Assembly: GCA_036362985.1 (NCBI GenBank) | Contig: JAYGXS010000004.1 | Location: 36,765,654-36,829,653 of the forward strand | Direction of reading: 5' to 3' | Origin: Ligula intestinalis | Lineage: Eukaryota > Platyhelminthes > Cestoda > Diphyllobothriidea > Diphyllobothriidae | DNA: 64,000 nucleotides | Shown: positions 34,054 to 43,601 of the stretch, one piece after another | How the letters are laid out: each line of letters opens with the position of its first letter | Position numbering within the stretch: position 1 is the stretch's first letter | Program-made: the position numbers and the translations under genes | Notes under the pieces: generated by a model | The model's database searches: none | The model's input: only the letters and a program-made list of their open reading frames with translations | Told to the model about the DNA's origin: nothing

Positions 34054-35811
34054 AAAACTGAATTTGTTGATATTGCTTACCAATATCGTCGAGCGCCAAT
34101 AACACAACACACACCAATAACCAAGGAACATCTTATTGCTCTATCTGCTATGAAACAACACAAAGGAAAAGTAATTTCTAAACCTGACAAAGGGAATGGT
34201 GTTGTCATCCTCAATCGCAAGGATTATGCAAACAAAATGGAAAATATCCTAAAGGATTCGAGCAAAGTTTGTCTAGAATCACAAGGAAAAGAGAAATCCA
34301 AGGCATTGGAAGAGTCCTCCTGGAAGACCATCAAGCTTTTGATGGATAAATATTTTTTAGACACCAAAACAGGATTACATTTAAAACCCAAGGGTTCCTA
34401 TATTCCGCGACTATACGGATTAACTAAAACTCACAAAAAAGTTATCACTTTACGACCTATCATTTCCATGTCCAATTCACCATTTCACAGACTAGCGCGT
34501 TTGCTAGTAAAGGAACTAGAACCAATTCGCAATAGATTCTCTACGTATACGCTGAGAGACAGTTTCCGATTTGCCGATGAAATTATTCATCAAAATATTG
34601 CAGGCAAATATATGATACCTTTGGACGTTGAGTCACTATTTACCAACGTGCCCCTGGATGAAACAATTGATATCTTTTGTGCATACGCTTCTTAAACTCG
34701 CCTGCCCTCTGACATATTACGAGAGTCATTACAATTATGTACAAAGAATGTTCAGTTCCTAGTTAATAGCAAACTGTATAGACAAGTTGACGGAGTGGCA
34801 ATGGGCAGTCCTCTCGGTCCTACCTTTGCAGATATATTGATGGGTCACCTCGAAGAAAAAGTAACTTCCACATTGAAAAGTACAACACGCTATAGAAATA
34901 CGTGAATGACATCTTTGCAATTGTTAAAAACATAAAGGAAGCTAAGAAACGACTTTTTATAATGAACAGCTTAAATCCAAAAATAAAATTACCGATGGAA
35001 GTGGAACGTGGAAACCAGTTTTTTTTCGTAGACTTCACATGACTAGGCAGGAAGATGGCTCTATAACGCGTAGAGTTTTCCATAAGAATACATAGAGATG
35101 GCAGCATTTGCATTATCTAAGTTTTGTCCCCATACAATGGAACCGTAACTTAGTTTGCACCCTCTTCCAGAGAACAAGCAAAATCTGCTCAATGGATACA
35201 CTGGATGCAGAAATTGCCAGCCTCAAGGAAACTCTTCTCAAGCTTGGTTATCCAGCTCACTTTATTGAAAAGAATAGCAAACCCATACGGCAAATGTTAC
35301 ATAACAATCAGCTCTGAAAAAGCTTGTTTACATTTCCTTGCCATTTAAGGGAGACAACACCTTAAACACCATCATGAGACGCTTACGCAATACCATCGAA
35401 AGGACCCATTTTGCAGCTGAGCTTGCATTTTGCAACTCGGTGAAGACCCTTCTGATTACAACTGCGAAGAATGCCTTGCCGTTGTATGCCACTTCTTATG
35501 CTGTTTACCAATTTACATGCACTTGCGGATGCAAGTACATAGGACAAACGCAACGGCACTTGGCAGCCAGAACAATAGAGCACTTGCCGAGTTGGTTATT
35601 GAAACAGGAGAAAAGGACTCCCTGTTCTTCTATCACTGAACACCTATTGGATACGGGTCATTCTATTGACCCTCAAACATCCTTCCGAGTACTTGCTCAA
35701 GCACGAGCAACTCATACCTTACGCTACCTGGAGGCAGCATACATAAGGTGGTTTAAACCTGATCTATGTAAACAACTGGAGTATATGGTGAACTTAACCC
35801 TGCCGTGGTAG
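34042..35811 (+). pseudogene. PLE-2 reverse transcriptase and GIY-YIG nuclease ORF, broken
   Basis: It begins without the N-terminal domain, at KGKVISKPDKGNGVVILNRK. IPRLYGLTKTHK and LRPIISMSNSPFHRLARLL follow, then MIPLDVESLFTNVPLDETID, the first catalytic Asp block. After an in-frame TAA (34,693) come LYRQVDGVAMGSPLGPTFAD and, after a shift near 34,880, KYVNDIFAIV (YVND for the YVDD box). The connecting block LDAEIASLKETLLKLGYPAHFI leads to YQFTCTCGCKYIGQTQRHLA (GIY-YIG core, 35,503), HLLDTGH and LRYLEAAYIRWFKPDL. The reverse transcriptase is telomerase-related. At least five lesions make it inactive. Confidence 0.88.
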
Positions 35812-35837
35812 CACCGGCTCCCTGCTTACCCACCCCT

Positions 35838-36100
35838 TCCTACCTTTTTGCCTTAGATGTTTTTGCCTCAGACGTTTTTACTGCGTTTTTGCTGCCCACA
35901 ATGTTCGAATTCCTACTTTATTGATTACCTCTTGGCTAACTCAAGTGACCTTGATGTTTTGGATCGATTTTTCTGTACGAATTCAATTCTGTAATTTATC
36001 ATTCGTTATACTGTTTATGCAGTGAGTGCAAGCGGCTGATGAGCGCTTGCGAAATTTATGGTGCCATTAAATTCTGCTACATACGCTGTCTTCAAATAAT
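35838..36100 (+). repeat. PLE-2 right terminal repeat (3' end)
   Basis: It follows the end of the GIY-YIG ORF by about 30 bp and is the inverted partner of 33,790-34,053. It carries the better preserved hammerhead ribozyme. The outer edge is at CTTCAAATAATAG near 36,100. Confidence 0.87.
36031..36078 (+). ncRNA. Hammerhead ribozyme, intact core (PLE-2 3' end)
   Basis: Core CTGATGA (36,036-36,042) and GAAA (36,051-36,054) enclose a short stem II GC-GCTT-GC. Stem III pairs ATTTATGG with CCATTAAAT (one bulged U). The cleavage site follows U-U at 36,072-36,073. Stem I pairs AGCGG with CTGCT (five pairs, one G-U). All conserved core positions are present, so self-cleavage is plausible. Type I hammerheads with short stems are known in PLEs. 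Confidence 0.8.
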
Positions 36101-36329
36101 AGTGTTCTTAAATATATGCTAAAGTGCCCAGCCAAATTTCATCATTTACGTTGCGTGGTCTATAGCGACTACTGTACTTCGAACTTTTTAAAGATGTTTC
36201 ATCACTGTTGCAACAGACACTGAAACAAAGACACCTGGTAGTAAGGAAATAACGCTTGTCGGAAGATAGGAGTCGGCGAAAGTACAGCAGATAGTAAAAA
36301 TTCCGTTTTAAAAAGTTATAAAGTAATTG

Positions 36330-37100
36330 AAGCCCGACTCGACGTTCGTGAGTTCAAGAAGAGCAGAAAGGTTGTCAGATATGAAAATTTGCCGTGTCGT
36401 GAACCTAAACTATTCGCTCGATTTTCGCTGACAGCCCTTTCTTATAACAAGAATAGATTGTTGGCAGGCCCACAACACACCACAGTCTGCGCCTGACAAC
36501 AGAGCCCTATTGTTGATGGCAAAAATCTTTGGGTAAATGGTCAATATGTGATCAAGAGAAGCGTCAGCACGAGTGTTGAAGAAAACCAAGTCGCCAAACC
36601 TAACAAAATATGGGGACGTGGTCTCACGCAGTTGAATTTACCACATAAAACAATAAAAATGCTCGCAATACAGTATTGAAATATGCAAGGAAAGAAAATT
36701 AAAAACGAATAAATGGAACCTTGGCATGTAGGGGGAGAAACGGAAAAACTGACATAAACAATAACTTGAGAATTACTAAAAGTCGAGGCTTACGGGCTAC
36801 ATCAATGTTGTCTATTTGATCCTCCGAATAAGAAAATAAGAACTTAGAATTTGTGTACCATTGCTGGTTTACAGAAACATTCACTCTTGCTGGATCAAGA
36901 TTTTCAAGAGCAAAGAGCAACCAACAAAAGGCCGGTGGTGTAATAAGTTGCGACTCAAGATCACTATTTAGCCAAGTCTCTTGAAGACAGATAACTGCAG
37001 ACTTAGTGAGTTCCCTTTTCAACATAAGTGCTGATAATTCAAAGCCTTTTTTAAAGAGCGGTCTAAAATTTGTCGAAATAAAGCCTGGAAAGGACATTCA
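36330..37100 (-). pseudogene. LINE endonuclease fragment
   Basis: The minus-strand reading gives PLFKKGFELSALMLKRELTK, AVICLQETWLNSDLESQLI (EEP nuclease N-terminal 'ETWL' block) and, after a frame change, VFFNTRADASLDHILTIYPK. It ends with ALLSGADCGVLWACQQS, where the SDH catalytic box has become ADC. It resembles the nuclease of CR1/jockey-type ORF2 proteins. No reverse transcriptase follows, so only the front part survives. It is a different family from the 27.6-31.8 kb LINE by sequence. Confidence 0.68.
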
Positions 37101-38164
37101 GTACAATGTTTGACGCTTCATTGGCTGTTGCCGTCCACAACGATGTTTTCTTCTTCGTATGGTCATCTTACGGAGAGTTGTTGACGTTGATGAATTGTAA
37201 ATTCGGGAAATCGGATGAATTGGATGAACATAGGCATCATGGTCTGCTGTAGGTACAATACTTAGTTTTTGTGCATTCAAAAAATTACCAGTGAACTCAA
37301 AAGATGACCTCATGATCCCAAAGACAGAAAAACAAAGCAGAGAAATAGACAGGGTGGTATACAATATGTTCCCATGTGAATGAAGAGGAATAAAAGTGGC
37401 AAATCAAATTCGAAAGCCCGCTATTCGGACATTTTTGTCGCTTTTTGCGTCACATAAGCCATTTTTTATCAGCGGTATATGATTCCCTTTCCTATGGGGT
37501 TCAATTATGCTAGTTTTTTGTTCATAGTTTTGATGTGTTATTTTTCTGAAAATGATCAGGTTGGTGTTCGACAGTTTCTAATTTCTAAGTTTTACTTCTG
37601 ATCGGCAAAACCTTACTTTTAATCTATATCAAAGACTGCATTCTTAAACTTGGGCTTTTTAAGCACATGGATACCGGCAGGAACGTAGCAAAAGGTGCAA
37701 ATGTCTGCGTATTTCCAGATAAATCTTCTATTTTTTCTCACTCCAGCATGACCGGACTATTTGTTGCACTTTCATCAGTGTCTCCTTTTGAGTCCATTTA
37801 TTAAAAGTTATACGCTCAAAAGACTAGCCTCTGAGTAACCATGCCATTTGTAAAACGCTCTATTCTTTTTCAGTGACTTTTAACCAGTAATTTATGCAAC
37901 AGTTGACATGCCTCGATTTTAAGCGCGTATATGAAATAATTTGAATTATGAAGAGATTTGAGAAAATAAAGGATTCAATGCGAGGTCAAGGAAAGAAGGT
38001 CTAAACCCTACTTTTAGCGATCTAGTAAATTTTTTTAAATATTTGGCAGTAATTTACTCACTTTTTAATCGCATGTGTAAAATGCTTTACGAAAACAATT
38101 AAATTGTTTCCAAAATTTTATAATATTTTGGAAATATAAATAACTTTATTCCTTTCTTTTACAG
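37101..38164. other. Unassigned AT-rich sequence
   Basis: A minus-strand open stretch at 37,098-37,364 and a plus-strand open stretch near 37,668-37,800 (MDTGRNVAKGANVCVFPDKS...) have no recognised family. The latter is protein-like in composition but has no firm splice context. Confidence 0.3.
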
Positions 38165-38363
38165 TTAGAGAGAAAAATTAGTCTGAATACGCGAAATCAG
38201 TGTTCAAAACAAGTTACAGGAAAAGAGACTACGCTAGGTGAAAGGCAGAGCGGTCCGTCAATGTCGGGCAGCCCCAGCGCACTAAAACGAGGACCTCGGC
38301 CACTCCAACAATCTTATCCAAACGCTAGGGCTATGGACGTTAAAGATTTGCCGTCTTTATTTG
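38165..38363 (+). CDS. Candidate internal exon A of an unknown plus-strand gene
   Basis: A 199-nt stretch sits between a textbook acceptor (TTATTCCTTTCTTTTACAG) and donor G|GTAAGAT. It is open for 66 codons plus one base and is clearly more GC-rich than its flanks. It reads LERKISLNTRNQ... and then a proline/serine-rich PSMSGSPSALKRGPRPLQQS, ending AMDVKDLPSLF. I do not recognise the protein. Both splice signals, base composition and the open frame argue for a real exon; a chance ORF remains possible. The next exon must supply two bases. Either 40,069 (G+CT) or an alternative acceptor at 39,341|39,342 (G+TT, then DILESYLPPNGRFF and a stop) fits. Confidence 0.5.
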
Positions 38364-39462
38364 GTAAGATTTTAAACATAACGTGATCCTACTAACTAAC
38401 TTAGAAATTTGAGGTTATAATTCTATCCTGTTGTAAAAGTAATATAGGGGCATAATACCGGCACAATGCAGTCTCTCTGTACCAAAATGTTGGCGTAATG
38501 TGGGCATACAGCAACCTGATGCATGCCACCATCATGCCGCTATGTTTCTGCTTACCTTAATGTCGATTATTTAGGCCACGCATCCATTATATTACGTAAT
38601 TCGCGGTCGCCATTCCCCTCGCACCTATTTCCATGGTAAGCATATGACTGCTAGATGAATGCAGTTTTTAGCAATATATTCAGGATACTAGATTCAGGGC
38701 CTTTCCTCTTGTTAATTTATGAGGACTGCCCGGAAATTTTGAAGGTAGTTCACAATGCACAGCCTTGTGGCTTTTTGCAGTGTTCCACAGGCGGAAAACA
38801 ACTACAGGAATATTTTGTAAGGTGGAACAAAAAGGCTTAAATTCGATTAATTTTTAGGTGCGCGTTGCACAGAAGCTTTTCTTTTAATTGTCACCGCCAA
38901 GGTTGAGATGACATATCAGACAGAAAGCAGTGTACCAACGACTTTTATGATGCTTGAACCGCCTACCTGCTACATAGCGGAGCTGGTGCTAGCGTGCTTC
39001 TTTTTAATGGATTTTGAACAACTCAAATAGAATTAAACTTTGATAGTGGGCAATAAGTTAGAGTCTAGTAAGACACTTATAACATTACCACATATCAACG
39101 AAACTGTTGTTTTACAAAATGTATAAACTATGCTAAATTTATTGGAGGTAAATTTCTGAACCGTACCTTGGTCAATAAAACTGGAAGTTGAAATGCTAGT
39201 TAGAAACGTGATGGCACAATCTTTATCACCACATCAGTCTAAGAAGCCTGAGCTAGGTCTAGATTTAATCATCGATTTTCGGGGTATTTAAATTTTCCCT
39301 TCAATAACGTGTGTATGGAGTATAGATAAATCTCTTTCAGTTGATATTTTAGAAAGCTACCTCCCTCCAAATGGGCGATTTTTTTAATAACTCACTAAGC
39401 ATATTGGTAAAGGAGACGTATGGTCGATCACTGGAACAACATTTATTTTTTCCTGAGCTATC

Positions 39463-39488
39463 GAGCTCTTACAAGAGCCCATCATCAG
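39463..39488 (-). ncRNA. Hammerhead-like fold, decayed (left arm)
   Basis: Minus strand: intact CTGATGA (39,488-39,482), an extra T, then a 7-bp hairpin GGGCTCT-TGTA-AGAGCTC, followed by GATA where GAAA is required. One core change probably destroys activity. Confidence 0.5.
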
Positions 39489-39806
39489 AGGTGGAGAAAC
39501 AGCAAAAAATGTGGAAGCTACTTGGGGCGTGTGTACATAATCCCTTGCTTCTCATCCTCCTTCCCTTCTCCTATGACTTTTAAATTGCCCATCCCTCCCA
39601 CCATAACTATTACTTGTTTTGTTGACGATTCTATTTCTGTAAATATTTCCACACAACTTGTCGATCTTGCCTACTGGCACTGGCTAGCACAACCCTCAGT
39701 GGCAAGTCGGCAGCACACACAATTATTGATTTTCTGCACGTTAAAAATTTTAGTTATTGTACACACGCCCCAAGTAGCTTCCACATTTGTTGCTGTTTCT
39801 CCACCT

Positions 39807-39836
39807 CTGACGATGGGCTCTTGTAAGAGCTCAAAA
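39807..39836 (+). ncRNA. Hammerhead-like fold, decayed (right arm)
   Basis: Core CTGACGA (39,807-39,813), the same 7-bp hairpin, then AAAA instead of GAAA. The two arms have different core changes. A shared ancestor would have carried CTGAyGA...GAAA, the hammerhead consensus. Confidence 0.5.
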
Positions 39837-40068
39837 GCTGAGGAAAAAATAAACGTTGTTCCAGTGGTCGAACATACGTCTCCTTTACCAATAGAAATTC
39901 CTGGAATACGAGTATTCTCTCGCATTCGTCACTAAGCATAATAAGTGTTTGTTACTCTAAACAAATATTTAAAAACACAACGTAAAAAGAGGATCAATCT
40001 GGAGTAAAATCAAAGCTATGCTGTCGTTTTTTTACTTGAGTGGTACCATAGAATTTTGAATCACGTAG

Positions 40069-40187
40069 CTTTCTACGTTGACGATAGAAATATACTCGTT
40101 AAGCCACAGGGATATTGTGAAGATGATGCATATGCAAATGTTCACTCAGACTCGAAGGCAACCAATTTCCATGACAAAAGTGACCTG
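40069..40187 (+). CDS. Candidate exon B of the unknown plus-strand gene
   Basis: A 119-nt stretch lies after a weaker acceptor (ATCACGTAG) and before the donor CTG|GTAAAA. In the phase left by exon A it reads FYVDDRNILVKPQGYCEDDA, then YANVHSDSKATNFHDKSDL, ending in phase 0. It is acidic and protein-like, but I recognise no domain. The acceptor has its pyrimidine run 30-40 bases upstream, which is not ideal. Support is mainly phase agreement with exons A and C. Confidence 0.33.
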
Positions 40188-41224
40188 GTAAAATGTATAC
40201 TATTAGTGCTCTCAATCAAGTTTTTATCTGACTTAAAAGAGTGACTGCAACTACGATAATAAGTTGATACTTCAGAACTCAGCGACGGTTTACAAGCTTA
40301 CGCTGTGGATCTAGTATTGTTGCTCCACTCAGGAGCATGTGATTAAATTGTAAGATAACAAGTCTCGAAAGCACCCGGATTATTTGCCCGAGTGAAAAGC
40401 GAGGCAGCAGTAACGGACATTTCTGTCAATCGAACTCTTTCTTAAAGTAACCACATCGGTTATTTGGTTTTGATTCGCATTTCTAAAATGAATTGGTCAT
40501 ATGCATTATCATCAACGTGCAACAGACTTGGTGTAATTTTGACTTGCAGCGCAGATGCTTTTTCGAATTAAGGCTTTGCATGTTACCCTTTTCAGTAAAT
40601 CAAATATCCACAAAGCATCGAATGTAAAGATTTAAGGCCAGAAATGTTTATTAAGGAATTTTTAAATATGCGTTCTCAAACTACTGTGCAAATACTTAAA
40701 GTTTCTATGGTCACTACACTTGGAATCAACGGAATGCGACAGACTCAAACCGCCATTGCTCAAGAACAGTAAATTTAAACTTTCCTTATAAAAACCCGCT
40801 ATATTGTCTATGTGCCTTCCTATGTATTTCTTAAAAAGCGATTTTAAATGCTCCTGAAGAGAAATAACTGATATTCATTTGAGTAGTTTTTCCGACAGTC
40901 CGATGCTCAACGAACTATCATTTGTGTCCGCATATGTTTACAGCTATGCAAAAGCCGGATTGTGGCATTTATGATTGTTGCAATAAAAGTTTCTGCAAAA
41001 TTTTAAACAAAGCAGTTAATTAGTTTTTTTTAACTACAACAGCTGAATATTCCTTGCGACCGTATTTCTTAATTAACTTTTGCCTTCTGCTTCCTGAAAT
41101 ACATTTTGCATGAAAATATTATAAATCTTTCGAGAAACGGGTAGCTATGGTAAAGAAAAAGGTTTCGTATAAACTGAAAGGCAGGCATCCCGAGAAACAT
41201 AATTTCAAGGAAAAGCGTCCTTTG

Positions 41225-43000
41225 TGACAATAAGTAAGTTTATTCAGTGAATTTTCGACACTGGATTCCCAGGTCGTCGTCAGACTTGAGAGTAGTGTAC
41301 AAAGAGCAGTTATTATTTCAAAGTGCTGATGCAGTTATATAGTCATCTGTAGTGGGCACTAATTTGGAGTAAATTGGGAGTTACAATTTGCGTAACATCG
41401 TGGTGGACATGATAAGCAGTCGCAATAGCGAAAGGGCTAATTGGCAACTGTAAGTTGAGTCAGTCCGGGGTCAGTCGAGCTCATCCGGTGTGGACGCTAA
41501 TTTCGGTTCAGGATGGTCCATGTTTGTCGGCTGCAGTCTCTTCCACCGTTTTTTTGCAATGTTTGTACACTCCAGCTAACTCGATACGCCCGTTGACGCA
41601 TGAATCATCGGAGTGCATGGCCTCAAGAAATTCTCGGCCTTTTTTGGAGGGGCGAACTCCGACGATGCGTGTTTTGTCCCATGCAAAGTATGTTCTGTGT
41701 CAAGGCTATGCATAGCCACTTCGGAAAAATGGTCATGTCTCTTCGCTGCCGATTGGTGCTCGCGGATGCGTGTGGAGACGGATCTTCCTGTTTGGCCACA
41801 ATATACCATGTCACAAGCTTCACATGAGATTTTGTAGATGTCTTCTTTCTTATCAAGGTTGCCAACCCTATCCTTAGGGTTTAAAAGCTGAGTACGTAAA
41901 GAAGCCATAGGTTTGTGCGCCACTTTTAGCTGGTGTTTCCGCAAGTGTCTTTCAACTAGTTCAGAAACGTTCCTTATCTAAGGAAGGACTCGCCGTGTGT
42001 TTGTTTTGGGCGCCTGAATGGAACTACCTGGTTCCTTTTTTTGGGTTGTTGTTGTCTCATGCATCGGCGTATAAAGTCTCTGGGATAACCATTTCGGGAA
42101 AACAATCCAAACAGATAATTGAGCTCGTTTTGGTGGGTTTCTTTATCAGAGCAGTTTGTCTCCGCTCGGCGTAGCAAACCGTTGATGGCGCTCCTTTTGT
42201 GAGAGATGGGGTTGTTGCTCTCATAGTTAAGAATAACTTCCGCATATATTTCTTTGCGGTAAACGGACGTTTGTAATGTTCCGTCAGCATTTCGCCGCAC
42301 GAGAACATACATAAATGGGAGTTTGTTGTTAACCTCCTTCTCGAGCGTGAATTGAATGCCCGAAATGGTTAAGATGGTGGTCTTGTGAAGCGCCTAAAGA
42401 TGGTCCTTTTCAACAACAACAAATATGCCGTCTACATAGCGTAATCATAACTCAGTGTTAATCGATTGAAGGGCCATTGATTCTAGCCTCTATGGTTATT
42501 TCGGCAAGGAATCCAAATATTGGTGACCTCATCGGAGCTCCTTTTTATTGTTGATGGTACTGATGATCAAACGAAAAGTATTTTTCTAGGCAAAGGTCTA
42601 CAAGGTCAAGTAAGACAGTTGCAGGAATCTTCGTTTCATAAACCTTCAGGGATTTCTCCGTGCATTGCCTTGCTACATCAAGTGCTATGGGGGTCAACAG
42701 GGAAACGACGTTGAAGGAGACCATTATCTCATCATCGGAGACCATGATTCCCCTTAGTTTCTGCAGAAACTGTGGAGTTCTGAATGGAAGTTTCACAATC
42801 CTTCGTAAGTGAATGAAGTTGTCGGAATAGCCACTTACGGATTTTGTAGTTCGCTTCACCGATTAATGATACTATCGGTCGCAGAGAGACTTCCAGTTTG
42901 TGAACTTTGGGCAATCCGTAGATCTTCGCGGAATTTCTACAGAAACTAGCGACCTGCACCATGCAATAAATATAAATATCATGGAGACGGACCATTTGCC
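41225..43000 (-). pseudogene. Penelope-like element, RT to GIY-YIG (PLE-4)
   Basis: Minus strand, 5'-truncated: KIYGLPKVHKLEVSLRPIVS and KWLFRQLHSLTKD, then VSFNVVSLLTPI (the 'DVESLFTNVP' block, decayed). LDLCLEKYFSFD and YVDGIFVVVEKDH follow (YVDG for YVDD, near 42,425). Next is TLQTSVYRKEIYAEVILNYE with NNPISHKRSAINGLLRRAE. The nuclease gives YKISCEACDMVYCGQTGRSV (core with Y-C-G for Y-I-G, near 41,820). The 3' end near 41,235 has AATAAA and a hammerhead-like fold. It lies in the presumed intron between exons B and C of the candidate plus-strand gene. Shifts near 42,310, 42,560 and 42,740 inactivate it. Confidence 0.86.
41253..41283 (-). ncRNA. Hammerhead-like fold at PLE-4 3' end
   Basis: Minus strand CTGACGA (41,283-41,277), one unpaired C, then stem II GAC-CTGG / CCAG-T-GTC closed by a GAAT loop (seven pairs, one bulge), then GAAA (41,256-41,253) and AATAAA soon after. 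All conserved core letters are present, but the extra C next to stem II makes activity uncertain. Confidence 0.55.
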
Positions 43001-43427
43001 GAATACACAGGCATAAGCATAAGCTTTTGCATTAAATTTAGTGACTATTTGTTTCGAACTTTAATCTTACAGGAGACAAAACCTAGACTGGGCGAGCTCG
43101 AGTCCTAGGGTTTAATATCCAACTCATGAAAGGGCACAGTTAATGACCGGTAAAACGCAATATTGTAGTGGCCCATTATGCGTGGGCCTGCGCCCTCTAC
43201 AATCTCTTGTCTTCTTCACTCCGTCTTGAAAATAGGTCCATGTCAACAGTTGAACAGTAAGTGAAGTAGATGCATCGAAAGTCTACTCTCACGATAATCT
43301 AACTCAAGTCACCGTGCATCACCCAGCTCTGGAGTATGTGGTGAACCTTTTCAAAACTGACGGTCAAATTATGAACACACGAAAGCTTTATAAAGTTGAA
43401 ATTTATGTATATTTTTGTTTTTTATAG

Positions 43428-43601
43428 GAATATCCGTTTTCGACACCAGTTAGCGAGCAAAAACGTAGTCTTTTTTATACACTTAAGTCGACTGAGAGTA
43501 GATTTACTTGCAAGTTTAATCACAAAAAATTACCAAAAAGGGCGAACGATACTCCTAAACAGTTTCTGATATATTACTATCGTCTGATAGTCCTATTTTA
43601 A
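43428..43601 (+). CDS. Candidate terminal exon C of the unknown plus-strand gene
   Basis: A strong acceptor (ATTTTTGTTTTTTATAG) is followed in phase 0 by 57 open codons and a TAA. The peptide runs EYPFSTPVSEQKRSLFYTLK, TCKFNHKKLPKRANDTPKQF, then a hydrophobic end YYYRLIVLF. Phase fits the end of exon B. I recognise no domain. The base composition is close to its AT-rich flanks, so a chance match is possible. Confidence 0.35.
   Translation, partial: EYPFSTPVSEQKRSLFYTLKSTESRFTCKFNHKKLPKRANDTPKQFLIYYYRLIVLF

Larger units (their letters stand above)
33790..36100 (+). mobile_element. Penelope-like element with inverted terminal repeats (PLE-2)
   Basis: A PLE ORF (RT plus GIY-YIG) lies between two ~265-bp repeats in inverted orientation (33,790-34,053 and 35,838-36,100). 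The right repeat is the natural 3' end of the element. The left one is an inverted copy of it joined to a 5'-truncated ORF at about 34,053. Each repeat carries a hammerhead ribozyme. Inverted terminal copies are a known habit of Penelope elements. The coding part is broken but the ends are well kept. Confidence 0.87.
39395..39925. mobile_element. Two PLE 3' ends head to head (PLE-3)
   Basis: A minus-oriented arm (39,400-39,540) and a plus-oriented arm (39,762-39,920) are ~145-bp inverted repeats about 90% alike, with ~220 bp between. Each arm holds a hammerhead-like fold, an AATAAA-type signal and the GTTCCAGTG(A/G)TCG end also found at the 57.2-kb PLE end. No coding part remains. A 171-codon open stretch across the locus is explained by the repeats and is not a gene. 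Confidence 0.7.

Noticed and set aside
39420..39935. 171-codon open stretch on plus
   Set aside because: It spans the two inverted PLE 3' arms and their spacer. The sequence is explained as non-coding repeat, and no domain is present.
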